This document shows positions 16,885 to 26,389 of a DNA stretch of 43,893 bases, in pieces. The notes beneath the pieces were generated by a model, which saw only the letters and a list, made by a program, of their open reading frames with translations, did no database searches and was not told the origin of the DNA. Origin of the DNA: Candidatus Palauibacter australiensis (GTDB taxonomy: Bacteria > Gemmatimonadota > Gemmatimonadetes > Palauibacterales > Palauibacteraceae); NCBI GenBank assembly GCA_026705295.1, contig JAPPBA010000177.1, forward strand, positions 1-43,893, in the 5' to 3' direction. Numbering within the stretch: the first letter of the stretch is position 1; each line of letters begins with the position of its first letter. A program made the position numbers and the translations under genes.

Positions 16885-18714
16885 ATGCCTTCATCACGCC
16901 CGCGTCCGACAACAGCCGCCTCGGCGCCCGCGTTAAGGCGGCGCAGCCAGGACGCCCACGACGTCATCATCGTCGGCTCCGGCGCGGGGGGCGGCATGGC
17001 CGCCTACGTGCTCGCCTGCCACGGCCTCCGGGTCCTGCTCCTCGAGGCGGGGCGGGACTACGATCCGGTGTCGGAGACCCCGATGTTCCAGCTCCCCGCC
17101 GACGCGCCGCTCCGCGCCGCGGGGACCGCCGACAAGCCGTTCGGCTTCTACGACGCGACGGTGGACGGCGGCTGGCGCGTCCCCGGCGAACCCTACACGA
17201 ACGCCGAAGGGGTCAACTTCATGTGGTGGCGGGCCCGCATGCTCGGGGGGCGGACGAACCACTGGGGCCGCATCTCCCTCCGCATGGGGCCGTACGACTT
17301 CAAGCCCTACAGCCGGGACGGGCTCGGGTTCGACTGGCCGATGACGTACGACGACCTCGCGCCATGGTACGACCGGACCGAGGCCTTCGTCGGCATCTAC
17401 GGCTCGAGCGAGGGGCTCGAGAACACGCCCGACTCCTCCGATGGAATCCTCCAGCCGCCGCCCGCGCCGCGCGCCTACGAACTGCTCGCGAAGAAGGCGT
17501 GCGGGGGTCTCGGGATCCCCGTCGTGCCCGCGCACATCGCGATCCTCACCGAAGCGCAGGACGCGGAAGGCCTGTCGCGGATGCTGTGGCCGGGGAACGC
17601 CCTGGCCCAACGCGTGACGCGCGACGCCATGCGCGGCCGCGCGCCCTGCTACTGGGCGACGCCATGCGGACGGGGCTGCTCGATCAAGGCCAACTTCCAG
17701 TCGACGACCGTCTGCCTGCCGCCGGCGCAGGCGACCGGCAACCTCACGACGATCACCGACGCCATGGTGCGCGAGGTGACGCTCGATGCGCAGGGACGGG
17801 CGAACGGGGTCCACTACGTGGACAAGCAGGCGCGCGCCGACCGCCATGCCGCGGCTCCCGTCGTCATCCTCGCGGCCAGCGCCCTCGAGTCCGCCCGCAT
17901 CCTCCTCAACTCCCGCAGTTCGCTCTTCCCCGATGGCCTCGCCAACGGGAGCGGACTCGTCGGCAAGTACATCATGGACACCGTGGGCGCCGGCGTCTCC
18001 GGCCAGATTCCCGCGCTCGAGTACCTGCCGCGGCACGCCGAGGAAGGGGCCTCGGCGATGCACATGTACATGCCGTGGTGGCTGTACGGGGAGCAGGCGG
18101 CCGGGCGCCTCGATTTCGCCCGCGGCTACCACATCGAGTTCGGCGGCGGGCAGCGGATGCCGGGTTACGGCGCGTTCAGCGGCATCGAGCCGCTCACCGA
18201 GGGCGCCTACGGACAGCGCTTCAAGGAGGAATGCCGCCGCTACTACGGTTCGTTCACCTACTTCGACGGCCGCGGCGAGATGATCCCCAACGACGACTGC
18301 TACTGCGAGATCGACCCGGAGGTCGTCGATCAATGGGGCATCCCCGTGCTCCGGTTCCACTGGAAGTGGTCCGACCACGAACTCAACCAGGCCCGTCACA
18401 TGCAGCAGACGTTCGCCGGGATCATCGAGGAGATGGGCGGGCGCGTGCTCTCGACGGTGCAGACGGATGGCGCCCGCGCGATCCTGGCGCCGGGCCAGAT
18501 CATCCACGAGGTGGGCGGCGTGCGGATGGGAGACCGGCCGGAGAACTCCGTGCTCAACCAGTACTGTCAGTCGTGGGAGGTCCCGAATCTGTTCGTGATG
18601 GACGGTGGGCCGTTCGTCTCCAACGCGGACAAGAACCCCACGCTCTCCATCATGGCGATCGCCTGGCGGTCTTCCGAGTACCTCGTGGATCAACTTCGGC
18701 AGGGAGCGCTCTGA
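16885..18714 (+). CDS. GMC-family flavin dehydrogenase (gluconate 2-dehydrogenase flavoprotein type)
   Basis: A 609-residue FAD oxidoreductase. GSGAGGG at 31-37 and E54 bind the ADP part of FAD. The family's second block is GGRTNHWGRISLRM. PCGRGCSIKANFQST lies in the substrate domain. The C-terminal block holds HEVGGVRMG, DGGPFVSNADKNPTLSIMA (split here) and AIAWRSSEYL, with the catalytic His and Asn. It overlaps the next gene, a subunit 3, in TGATG fashion (stop 18712-18714, start 18714). This pairing is that of membrane-bound polyol, gluconate or glucose dehydrogenases that pass electrons to a cytochrome. No cytochrome c subunit is adjacent. The substrate is most likely a sugar, sugar acid or polyol. 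Confidence 0.9.
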   Translation: MPSSRPRPTTAASAPALRRRSQDAHDVIIVGSGAGGGMAAYVLACHGLRVLLLEAGRDYDPVSETPMFQLPADAPLRAAGTADKPFGFYDATVDGGWRVPGEPYTNAEGVNFMWWRARMLGGRTNHWGRISLRMGPYDFKPYSRDGLGFDWPMTYDDLAPWYDRTEAFVGIYGSSEGLENTPDSSDGILQPPPAPRAYELLAKKACGGLGIPVVPAHIAILTEAQDAEGLSRMLWPGNALAQRVTRDAMRGRAPCYWATPCGRGCSIKANFQSTTVCLPPAQATGNLTTITDAMVREVTLDAQGRANGVHYVDKQARADRHAAAPVVILAASALESARILLNSRSSLFPDGLANGSGLVGKYIMDTVGAGVSGQIPALEYLPRHAEEGASAMHMYMPWWLYGEQAAGRLDFARGYHIEFGGGQRMPGYGAFSGIEPLTEGAYGQRFKEECRRYYGSFTYFDGRGEMIPNDDCYCEIDPEVVDQWGIPVLRFHWKWSDHELNQARHMQQTFAGIIEEMGGRVLSTVQTDGARAILAPGQIIHEVGGVRMGDRPENSVLNQYCQSWEVPNLFVMDGGPFVSNADKNPTLSIMAIAWRSSEYLVDQLRQGAL

Positions 18715-19445
18715 TGGCGGACCACCCACGCGAACGGGCGCGGGACCGCGAACGGGAACCGGAGGCGACCGAGGGACTGACCCGGCGCCGGGCGCTCCAG
18801 GTGCTCGCGGCCGGGGCGGCGGGCGCGGCCACCATCTCCGCGGGGGCGTGCGCCGACGGCGGTGAATCCGCGGTTCCCGGCGCCGAGGATGCGACCGCCT
18901 TCTCCGGCGCCACGAGCGGCGGCAACCGCCGGGCCGCCGGCACGCCGACGGACCCGGACCTCGTCTCGCCGGTCGTGTGGTGGGACCTGGTCCTGACCGA
19001 GGACGAACTCGCCACCCTCGCTTCCCTGTGCGACGTCATCATCCCCGAGGACGACCACTCCCCCGGCGCGGCGGCGCTCGGGGCGCACGCCTTCATCGAC
19101 GAGTGGGTGAGCGCGCCCTACGACGGAAACCGGGACGATCTGACGCTCGTCCGCGGCGGGCTCGTGTGGCTGGACATCGAATCGGCGGAACGTTTCGGGG
19201 GCCGCTTCACCGAACTCACGCTCGAGCAGAAGCACGCGATCTGCGACGACATCTGCTGGGCGGAGAACGCGGCGCCGGAATACCGGGTCGCGGCCCGCTT
19301 CTTCGACCGCGTGCGGGATCTCACGTCGACCGCGTTCTGGACGACGGCGGAGGGGATGGCCGACCTCGGTTTCGTGGGGAACCGGCCCATGCCCCGCTTT
19401 GACGGCCCGCCGCCGGAGGTTCTCGAACGCCTGGGTCTGGCTTAG
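18714..19445 (+). CDS. Gluconate 2-dehydrogenase subunit 3-like, TAT-exported
   Basis: 243 residues. TRRRALQVLAAGAAGAA at about 23-39 is a twin-arginine signal, followed by a cysteine (GACADG) that could be lipidated. The folded part has the subunit-3 words WDLVLTEDELATLASLCDVIIPEDD, ALGAHAFIDEWVS and FWTTAEGMADLGFVGN. In known complexes this small subunit carries the TAT signal and co-exports the flavoprotein, which has none of its own; here too the GMC protein lacks a signal. The ATG overlaps the GMC stop by one base. The large open frame extending upstream through the GMC gene in this phase is not coding. Confidence 0.87.
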   Translation: MADHPRERARDREREPEATEGLTRRRALQVLAAGAAGAATISAGACADGGESAVPGAEDATAFSGATSGGNRRAAGTPTDPDLVSPVVWWDLVLTEDELATLASLCDVIIPEDDHSPGAAALGAHAFIDEWVSAPYDGNRDDLTLVRGGLVWLDIESAERFGGRFTELTLEQKHAICDDICWAENAAPEYRVAARFFDRVRDLTSTAFWTTAEGMADLGFVGNRPMPRFDGPPPEVLERLGLA

Positions 19446-19521
19446 TGTACACCGGTGGCCGTCGGCGCGAGACCATGCAGGCGGACTTTCTTTCGCAGAC
19501 CTGTCCCGGAGTGAGGCGCAG

Positions 19522-20871
19522 ATGACGCTGAAGAACGATTTCTCCCGGCGCGACTTCGTTCGGGCCTCGGGCGCGGCCGGCCTCGGCCTGAGCATCGTAC
19601 CCGCGCATGTGCTCGGCGGGCCCCGGCACCGCGCGCCCAGCGACACGCTGAACGTGGCGCACATCGGGGTCGGCGGCATGGGAGGCGGCGACGTGCGCGG
19701 CATGGCGGGCGTCGGCGAGAACATCTACGCCCTGTGCGATGTGGACGAGCGCCAGGCGGCCGGCTCGTGGAGCGCCTTCCCGCGGGCCAAACGCTACCGC
19801 GACTTCCGCACGATGCTCTCGGAAGAGGCCGACAACATCGACGCGGTCCTGATCTCCACGCCGGATCACACGCACACTGCGGCCGGCATGATGGCCCTTT
19901 CACTGGGCAAGCCCACGCGCATTCAGAAGCCGCTCGCGACCACGATCTGGGAGGTGCGCCAACTCGTCGCCGCCGCGGAACGCGCGGGGGTCGCCACGCA
20001 GATGGGGAACCAGGGTCACGCGCAGGACGGGACGCGGGAAATCCGCGAATGGTACGAGGCCGGCGCGATCGGCGAGATCCGGCGCGTGGAGTACTGGACG
20101 AACCGACCCATCTGGCCGCAGGCGATCCTGCGACCGACCGAGGCGCACCACGCCCCGCCCTGGCTGGAGTGGGACCTGTGGCTCGGGCCCGCGGCCGACC
20201 GCCCCTACCACCCGGCCTACGCTCCCTTCAACTGGCGCGGCTGGTGGGACTTCGGGACCGGCGCGCTGGGCGACATCGGGTGCCACGCGATGGACGCCGC
20301 CTTCTGGACCTTCGACCTCGGCACGCCGGAGCGGATCTCGGCGGAATCGACGACGCGGTTCCCGGAGACGGCGCCCGCGGCGTCGCGCATCGAGTACGAC
20401 TTCCCCGCGCGGGGGGACCGGCCGGCCGTGAAGGTGGTGTGGCGCGACGGCAACCTCTCGCCGCCCCGGCCCGAGGAAGTGCCGGACGACGCGCGCTGGC
20501 CCTTCGAGTCGAGCGGGCAACTGTGGATCGGGACCGACGGCAAGATGTTCGCGGGGATCTACGGCGAGAACCCCCGGCTGCTCGACACGGAGCGGGACGC
20601 CGAGATTCGGGCCGACCCGCCGCCGGAGAAGTACCCGCGTACGGACGGCGTGTACGCGGAGTTCGCCGCCGCCTGCAAGGACGGGCCGCCCGCGGGCTCC
20701 AACTTCGTCGAACACGCGGGACCGCTGACGGAGATGGTGCTCCTCGGCAACCTCTCGGTGCGAAGCGGCCGGGAAGTCCGCCTCGATCCGGCGACGGGCG
20801 AGATCCTCGACGGCGTCTCGATCCCCGAACGCTACGTGAAGGCCGACTACCGCTCGGGCTGGGAATGGTAG
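19522..20871 (+). CDS. Gfo/Idh/MocA-family oxidoreductase, TAT-exported
   Basis: 449 residues. SRRDFVRASGAAG at 8-20 is a twin-arginine signal, so the protein folds with its NAD(P) before export. The Rossmann motif is HIGVGGMGGG (47-56). The catalytic-lysine motif, usually EKP, reads QKP at 135-137. DIGCHAMDAAFW carries the catalytic Asp/His pair. The C-terminal domain has the WEFGTGALGDIGCH-like and GTDGKMFAGIYG blocks typical of secreted members from planctomycete- and Bacteroidota-like bacteria. GTGAGG lies a few bases upstream of the ATG. It stands between a sugar-type dehydrogenase and a sodium:solute symporter, so a role in sugar modification is likely. The exact reaction is unknown. 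Confidence 0.87.
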   Translation: MTLKNDFSRRDFVRASGAAGLGLSIVPAHVLGGPRHRAPSDTLNVAHIGVGGMGGGDVRGMAGVGENIYALCDVDERQAAGSWSAFPRAKRYRDFRTMLSEEADNIDAVLISTPDHTHTAAGMMALSLGKPTRIQKPLATTIWEVRQLVAAAERAGVATQMGNQGHAQDGTREIREWYEAGAIGEIRRVEYWTNRPIWPQAILRPTEAHHAPPWLEWDLWLGPAADRPYHPAYAPFNWRGWWDFGTGALGDIGCHAMDAAFWTFDLGTPERISAESTTRFPETAPAASRIEYDFPARGDRPAVKVVWRDGNLSPPRPEEVPDDARWPFESSGQLWIGTDGKMFAGIYGENPRLLDTERDAEIRADPPPEKYPRTDGVYAEFAAACKDGPPAGSNFVEHAGPLTEMVLLGNLSVRSGREVRLDPATGEILDGVSIPERYVKADYRSGWEW

Positions 20872-20951
20872 CGGCCCGCTGCCGGATCGCGGCGACCGCC
20901 GATGTGCGCCCGCCGAGGCACGCCCGCTGAGCCACGCCGGCCGGTGATCCC

Positions 20952-22715
20952 GTGCAACTGAACGGCCTCGACTGGATCGTCCTGGCCGCGTACGGGACCG
21001 TGGCCCTCGGCGTCGGGCTCTGGTTCGCCCGGCGCGCCGGCTCCGGCACGAACGAGTTCTTCCTCGCGGGCCGGAAGCTGCCCTGGTGGCTGCTGGGGAC
21101 GTCGATGGTCGCCACGACCTTCTCCACCGACACCCCGAACCTCGTCACGGACCTCGTCCGCAACGGCGGCGTGAGCCGGAACTGGGGTTGGTGGGCGTTC
21201 CTCATCACGGCGATGTGCACGACGTTCTTCTACGCGAAGCTGTGGCGGCGCTCGGGCGTCTTCACGGATATCGGCTTCTATGAACTCCGCTATTCCGGGC
21301 GGGCGGCGACCTTCCTGCGCGGCTTCCGGGCTCTCTATCTGGGCGTCTTCTTCAACGTCGTCATCATGGCGACCGTCACGCTCGCCGCAATCAAGATCTC
21401 GGGGGTCCTGCTCGGGGCGGACAAGTACACGACGGTGCTCGTCGCGGGCACGGTGGCGGCGCTCTACTCCGCGACGTCCGGGCTCTGGGGCGTGGTCGTC
21501 ACCGATCTCCTCCTGTTCGCGGTCGCCATGATCGGCGCCGTCGCGGCGGCCTCGTACGCGCTCGCGCAGCCGGAGGTCGGCGGCCTGGCCGGGCTCGTCA
21601 CGCACCCGGAGATCTCGCAGAACCTGTCGCTGCTGCCCGACTTCTCGGACTGGCGGACGGCGGCGATGGTGTTCGTCATCCCGATCGCGGTGCAGTGGTG
21701 GGCGAGCTGGTATCCCGGAGCGGAGCCGGGCGGAGGCGGGTACGCGGCGCAGCGGATGCTCGCGGCGCGCAACGAGCGCGACTCCATGCGCGCCACGCTG
21801 TGGTTCAACATCGCGCACTACTCGCTGCGGCCGTGGCCGTGGATTCTCGTCGCCCTCGCCTCGATCGCCGTCTATCCCACGCTCGACTCCATCGGGGCGG
21901 CCTTCCCCGACCTCGATCCGAGCCTTCTGGGGCACGACCTCGCCTACCCGGCGATGCTCGTCTTCCTGCCGCACGGACTCCTGGGACTCGTCGTCGCTTC
22001 GCTCGCGGCCGCGTATATGTCGACCATCTCCACGCACCTGAACTGGGGGTCGTCCTACGTCGTCGACGACTTCTATCGCCGGTTCGTGGCCCCGGAGCGG
22101 GACGAGGCCCACTACGTGCGGGTGGCGCGGCTCTCCACCGGGGTGCTGATCGTCCTCTCCGCCGCCCTCGCACTCTTTCTCGACAGCGCGAAACAGGCGT
22201 TCGAACTCATCCTGCTGCTGCACGCCGGGAGCGGCCTGATCTTCCTCCTGCGCTGGTTCTGGTGGCGGGTGAACGCGTGGTCGGAGATCTCCGGCATGGC
22301 GGCTTCCGCGAGCGTGGCGCTCTGGTTCCCGCTCTTCCACGAGCGCGTGGGGCTGCCGGCGCTCGATCCGGCGGTCAGCCTGTTGCTGGGCGTCGTGCTG
22401 ACGACGGCGGTGTGGCTCCTCGTGACGTTCCTCACCCGACCCACGGACACGGCGACGCTGCAGGGCTTCTACGACCGCATCCGCCCCTTCGCCCGCGGCT
22501 GGCGGAGGGCCGTGAACACGCAGCCGGACGCGCCGGGGAGCCTGGCCGCGGGTCTCGCCGCGTGGGGCCTGGGCTGCGTGACCGTGTACGCCGCGCTCTT
22601 CGGCACGGGGATGGCGCTGTACGGGAGGCCGGCCGCCGCCGTCGGCTTCGGACTCGTGGCCGTCGCCGCCGCCGTCGGGCTGTTCCGGGCGCTCCCCCGG
22701 GTGGGCTTCGACTGA
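20952..22715 (+). CDS. Sodium:solute symporter (SSS family)
   Basis: A 587-residue inner-membrane transporter with about 13 to 14 hydrophobic segments. Family words include GTNEFFLAGRKLPWWLLGTS in TM1-2, STDTPNLVTDLVR, NVVIMATVTLAAIK, PGAEPGGGGYAAQRMLAARNE and AAYMSTISTHLNWGSSYVVDDFY, the last being the conserved SSS stretch near TM8 (split here as AAYMSTISTHLNWG and SSYVVDDFY). Na+-coupled uptake of a sugar or organic acid is expected. The start is a GTG. It is the last gene of the plus-strand block that begins with the GMC dehydrogenase, 80 bases after the Gfo/Idh gene. The solute is not predictable beyond that context. Confidence 0.9.
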   Translation: MQLNGLDWIVLAAYGTVALGVGLWFARRAGSGTNEFFLAGRKLPWWLLGTSMVATTFSTDTPNLVTDLVRNGGVSRNWGWWAFLITAMCTTFFYAKLWRRSGVFTDIGFYELRYSGRAATFLRGFRALYLGVFFNVVIMATVTLAAIKISGVLLGADKYTTVLVAGTVAALYSATSGLWGVVVTDLLLFAVAMIGAVAAASYALAQPEVGGLAGLVTHPEISQNLSLLPDFSDWRTAAMVFVIPIAVQWWASWYPGAEPGGGGYAAQRMLAARNERDSMRATLWFNIAHYSLRPWPWILVALASIAVYPTLDSIGAAFPDLDPSLLGHDLAYPAMLVFLPHGLLGLVVASLAAAYMSTISTHLNWGSSYVVDDFYRRFVAPERDEAHYVRVARLSTGVLIVLSAALALFLDSAKQAFELILLLHAGSGLIFLLRWFWWRVNAWSEISGMAASASVALWFPLFHERVGLPALDPAVSLLLGVVLTTAVWLLVTFLTRPTDTATLQGFYDRIRPFARGWRRAVNTQPDAPGSLAAGLAAWGLGCVTVYAALFGTGMALYGRPAAAVGFGLVAVAAAVGLFRALPRVGFD

Positions 22716-22770
22716 CCGGATCCGGCTGCCCCGGCGCATGGCGCGTGGGGGTCGCGGACCGTCAGGGGCT

Positions 22771-23610
22771 TCAGGGGTCGATTTCGAGGTGGTCCACGAG
22801 GAGCACGTGGCCCGGAGGACCCCAGCCGTCGAGCGAGATGCGATCGACCCCGAGCGGAGCCTCGATGCGGACGCGTTCGGCCCGGAAGAGCGAGCGACCG
22901 CCGGGGCTGTAGGTCGCCGTCCCAGACCCTGAATCGTCCTCGGAGGCGTAACGCAGGTCCGGGGCATGGGCCCGGGCCGAGGCGGAGAGGCGTTCGCCGC
23001 CGCTCCAGGCGATCACCTCGAAGGCTTCGATGAGATCGGGGCCGAAGAGCGTGAACGTCACGCTCCGGGGGCGTCCGGGGAAATCGAGGTGGATGACGCC
23101 GACCTCCAGACCCCGGTCTCCCGCCAGCGGGAAGCTCAGCGCGTGCATCGACGCGTTCGGGGGCAGGTAGCCGCGGGCGTCCAGGACGTGAGGCCGGGTA
23201 GCGTCGGCCGTGTAGGATTCGAAGGACACTACGAGGCCCTGTTCCCGCCACTCCGCCTCCACCGGGGTGTTGGAGACGACGGGCCGGCCATCGGCGTAGG
23301 TCTCGAACTCGACCCGCTCGTACCGGCCGCTCGCCAGGGGACCGCCCCCGGAGGGCGGAGTGTCGGCCGGTTCGCCTTCTCCCGGCGCGGCCGCGGCGGA
23401 GGGCGGCTCCGAAGGCGGCGGGGCCTCGCGGAGGGCGGGCGCCTCGGCCGTGGATGGTGGCGGTGGTTCCACATCCCAGCGGAAACGGAAACCGGCGGAG
23501 CGCAGCCCGGTCCAGGCCGCCGCGCCGGCGAGTCCGAGCGCGGTGAGGACGGCCAGACCGCGGAGCACCCGCAGCGCGAAGGGCGGACGGCGCGTCCGCG
23601 CCTTCGTCAG
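22771..23610 (-). CDS. Membrane-anchored beta-rich protein of unknown function
   Basis: About 279 residues from a CTG that overlaps the stop of the GH109-like gene (CTGA); an internal GTG at 23568 is the best standard start. One transmembrane helix lies near residues 15-32 (LRGLAVLTALGLAGAAAW), then a Pro/Ala/Glu-rich linker (about 45-95). A beta-rich domain of about 180 residues follows, with words VSFESYTADATRPHVLDARGY, split as VSFESYTADA and HVLDARGYLP, and PRSVTFTLFGPDLIEAFEV. The fold recalls secreted carbohydrate-binding or PEP-CTERM-type beta-sandwich domains, but I recognise no family. It is coupled to the GH109-like gene and may work outside the cell on the same substrate. Confidence 0.62.
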   Translation of the reverse strand: MTKARTRRPPFALRVLRGLAVLTALGLAGAAAWTGLRSAGFRFRWDVEPPPPSTAEAPALREAPPPSEPPSAAAAPGEGEPADTPPSGGGPLASGRYERVEFETYADGRPVVSNTPVEAEWREQGLVVSFESYTADATRPHVLDARGYLPPNASMHALSFPLAGDRGLEVGVIHLDFPGRPRSVTFTLFGPDLIEAFEVIAWSGGERLSASARAHAPDLRYASEDDSGSGTATYSPGGRSLFRAERVRIEAPLGVDRISLDGWGPPGHVLLVDHLEIDP

Positions 23611-25037
23611 GCCCCGACGACGCCGAGCTGCGGCCACGTCTCCCACCGGCCGCGGGTGAAGTCGGGGAAGTCGACCGGCCGGCTGCGGTCCGCCACCGAC
23701 TCCTCGCTCACCGCGCACACGGCCGACAGCGCCGCCGCGTCGTACACGTTCATGTCGGTGGGCAGTCCCTCGCGCAGACATTTGATGAGCCGGTAGTCCT
23801 CGAGGTAATCCATGCTGCCGTGTCCGCGGCCCGCCCCGGCCCCGGCCATCTCGCGCCACAGCGGGTGCTCGAACTCCTCCAGGTAGTCCTCCGCCTCATC
23901 CCACCGGTGTCCCTCGCTGCGGCCCTCGACGTACACCCGTTCGGGATAGCCCTGGAAGAGGCCCTGCGTCCCCTGGACGAGGTGGATCCGCGAGTACGGG
24001 CGGGGGAGGTTCGTGTCGTGCGAGACGTAGATCGTGCGGCCGAGGGCGGTCTTGATGAGGGTGACGTTCACATCGCCGAGGGCGAAGGTCTCCCGGCGCT
24101 CCGACGCGCCCTCGGGGAAGTGTTCGCGCGCGAAGTCCTGCAGCCCGCGCGACGGCCCGCTCATCGAGACCGCGTAGTCGAAGCGGTCCCCCCGGTTGAT
24201 GTCCATGCAGTTGGCGATCGGTCCGAGCCCGTGCGTGGGATAGAGGTTGCCGTCTCTCGTCTTCGAGTGCTCCCGCCGCCACAACCCCTCGCCGGTGTCG
24301 GCGAACTTTATGGCGCGCAGGTCGTGCAGGTAACCGCCCTCGCCGTGCAGGATCTCGCCGAACAGCCCGAGCCGCGCCATGTGGAAGACGAGCATCTCCC
24401 AGCGGCCGTAGTTAACGTTCTCCATCATCACGCAGTGCCTACGCGTCCCCTCGGCGGTCTCCACGAGACGCCAGCAGTCCTCCATCGTGTAGGCCGCCGG
24501 AACCTCCGTCGCCGCGTGCTTCCCGTGCTCCATGGCGGCCACGCAGACGGGCACGTGCCAGCGCCACGGCGTGGCCGTGTAGACGAGGTCGATGTCCTCC
24601 GATTCGCACATGCGGAGGAAGTCCGTCTCCCCGCGCGTGTAGAGCGTCGGCTCCGGGCCCCCGGCTTCGAGCACCCAGTCGCGGGCCCGCTCGGCGTGCT
24701 CGGGCCGGATGTCGCAGAGCGCCGTGAGTTCCACGCCCTCCATGTCGAGGAGATTGCGGACGTGGACCGATCCCATGCCGCCGATCCCCACGAAACCGAT
24801 CCGCACCGTCTCCATCGGGGCAGCGGAGAAGAGGGCCTCCGGCGCCGGGGCGCCGCTTCGGGACCGCGCCAAGCCGCTCGCGGACCGTGCCGATGCACCG
24901 TCGGCCTCGGGCCCGCGGCAGGCACCCAGGACCGCGGCTCCCGCCCCCATCGCGCCCAGCTTGAGCAGCGTCCGCCGGTCGACGCCCGCCGGTGTCATCT
25001 CGCCGGTTTCGTTCGATTCGCGCTTCGTCGGTTCCAT
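23607..25037 (-). CDS. GH109-like NAD-dependent glycosidase (Gfo/Idh/MocA fold), TAT-exported
   Basis: 476 residues. DRRTLLKLGAMGAGAAVLGAC (split: DRRTLLKLGAMG, AAVLGAC) is a twin-arginine signal that also ends in a lipobox-like cysteine. VGIGGMGSVHVRNLL binds NAD. TEVPAAYTMEDCW replaces the EKP of ordinary dehydrogenases, and YPTHGLGPIANCMDINRGDR (20 residues) contains the catalytic-His block of GH109, the alpha-N-acetylgalactosaminidase family that uses an NAD redox cycle. Starts at 25037 and 25046 are both possible. The family match is strong; whether the substrate is GalNAc cannot be told. It is divergent from the thioredoxin-fold gene and overlaps the downstream beta-rich protein. Confidence 0.87.
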   Translation of the reverse strand: MEPTKRESNETGEMTPAGVDRRTLLKLGAMGAGAAVLGACRGPEADGASARSASGLARSRSGAPAPEALFSAAPMETVRIGFVGIGGMGSVHVRNLLDMEGVELTALCDIRPEHAERARDWVLEAGGPEPTLYTRGETDFLRMCESEDIDLVYTATPWRWHVPVCVAAMEHGKHAATEVPAAYTMEDCWRLVETAEGTRRHCVMMENVNYGRWEMLVFHMARLGLFGEILHGEGGYLHDLRAIKFADTGEGLWRREHSKTRDGNLYPTHGLGPIANCMDINRGDRFDYAVSMSGPSRGLQDFAREHFPEGASERRETFALGDVNVTLIKTALGRTIYVSHDTNLPRPYSRIHLVQGTQGLFQGYPERVYVEGRSEGHRWDEAEDYLEEFEHPLWREMAGAGAGRGHGSMDYLEDYRLIKCLREGLPTDMNVYDAAALSAVCAVSEESVADRSRPVDFPDFTRGRWETWPQLGVVGA

Positions 25038-25124
25038 CTCCACCATCCATCGCCGTGGTCCGGAGTTTGCCCCGGGCTGCCGGACGTGACATATGGAATC
25101 CAACTTCGGAGCGCCGGGGAGCGG

Positions 25125-26372
25125 ATGGCAAACATGAGGTCACACAGGACGAATCGAGCGTTGCGCGCGGCGGTGGCGGCCGGCGTCGCGGCCGCCCTGT
25201 GCCTGTCGTGCGAATCGGCGCCGACGGGCCGGGAGCGGCTCCTCGATGCCGCCGCCGCCATCGAGCGACTTTCGAGCCTCGCGTACGAGTACGCGTACGA
25301 GGGGAGCGGCAGCGCCGGGGGGGCCTACACCGGAAGGGTGCGGCTGATCAGGGCCCCCGGCGAGCCCCCGATCTACTGGGCCGAACTTCGGCCGTCCCCG
25401 TCATGGACCCCCGCTCCGCAACCGGGCGAACCGTCGCCGGGCGACGCACCCACCGACGCGCCCGGCGAGGCACCCGCGCTCATCGTGTCCGGGGGAGGCG
25501 ACTACGTCGCGGCCCGTGACGAGGCGCTGGGCCAGTTCCGTCACGGGACGATCTCGGGGGGCTCCGGCCATCTCGTGGCCAACGCGCCCTTCGCGGTCCT
25601 CTCGGCGTTCACCGAACCTCAGCCGTTCCAGGCGGAACTGGCGAGCGACATGGAACTCGTGAGCCGGGAGACGATCGGCGGCGTCCTGTGCGACGTGCTG
25701 CGCGGAAGGACGACCGAGTTCGGCCCCGCGCGGGTGTGGTGGCACATCGGAGTCGAGGACCACCTGCCCCGCGCCTTCCGCTGGGAGGCGGATGACGGGA
25801 GCGGGGCCGTCGCGTTCGAGATCCGGAGCATGCTCGTCGATCCGACGATCACGGCCGACCAACTCGCGATCCGCGTGGACCTTCTCGGTCCCGAGGGCGG
25901 CGAGGTCATCGATGAGGACGCGCGGCGGATCGAACCGGGCGTTCCGGCGCCCGACTGGACGATCGAAACGGATGCAGGCTCGCCCCTCCGCCTCTCGGAC
26001 CTGCGCGGGGACATCGTCGTGCTGAGTTTCGGGGCGAGTTGGTGCGCTCTGTGCCGGGACCTCGCGGCCGCGTACGCCGCCCTCCCGGAGCAGCGGGCGT
26101 CGGAGCGCGTCCGGTTCCTCAACCTCAACGCGTGGGAAAGCCCCGAGGTCGATCCCGGCCCGATCGTGCGGGAATGGGGACTCGACGCGCCTCTTCTCCT
26201 GCGCGCGGAGCGCATCGCCTCCGATTACAAGCTCGCCTCGGTTCCGGCGCTGTTCGTGGTGGATGCCGCCGGAGATCTGGCGCTCGTCCGGAACCCGACG
26301 CTCGCGGATCCCGAGGCTCAGGCCGGCGAACTCGAGCGGACGCTCCGGACGCTTCTCGACGCGGACCGCTGA
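25125..26372 (+). CDS. Thioredoxin-fold (TlpA/ResA-like) protein with an N-terminal DUF2092-type domain
   Basis: 415 residues. The N-terminus is a signal sequence ending near C29 (ALCLSCESA), perhaps a weak lipobox. Residues about 35-265 resemble the DUF2092/outer-membrane lipoprotein-sorting type beta domain (DAAAAIERLSSLAYEY, GGVLCDVLRGRTTEFGPARV split as GGVLCDVLRG and RVWWHIG). Residues about 270-415 are a TlpA-type thioredoxin with active site WCALC (C307, C310) and cis-Pro near 374 (SVPALF). It would act as a thiol-disulfide reductant or chaperone at the inner or outer membrane. TTGCCC and CATATG, 17 bases apart at 25067-25095, are a weak promoter candidate. It is divergent from the GH109-like gene. 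Confidence 0.83.
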   Translation: MANMRSHRTNRALRAAVAAGVAAALCLSCESAPTGRERLLDAAAAIERLSSLAYEYAYEGSGSAGGAYTGRVRLIRAPGEPPIYWAELRPSPSWTPAPQPGEPSPGDAPTDAPGEAPALIVSGGGDYVAARDEALGQFRHGTISGGSGHLVANAPFAVLSAFTEPQPFQAELASDMELVSRETIGGVLCDVLRGRTTEFGPARVWWHIGVEDHLPRAFRWEADDGSGAVAFEIRSMLVDPTITADQLAIRVDLLGPEGGEVIDEDARRIEPGVPAPDWTIETDAGSPLRLSDLRGDIVVLSFGASWCALCRDLAAAYAALPEQRASERVRFLNLNAWESPEVDPGPIVREWGLDAPLLLRAERIASDYKLASVPALFVVDAAGDLALVRNPTLADPEAQAGELERTLRTLLDADR

Positions 26373-26389
26373 CCGCCCGACCGCACCGG

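Noticed and set aside
16818-18713. Very long plus-strand open frame running through the GMC gene
   Set aside because: The text is Arg/Pro/Gly-rich shadow of the GMC gene in another phase. Only the part from 18714 has a protein family and a TAT signal.
23820-25124. Long plus-strand open frame ahead of the thioredoxin-fold gene
   Set aside because: It is antisense to the GH109-like gene and has no recognisable domain. The signal peptide of the real gene starts at 25125.
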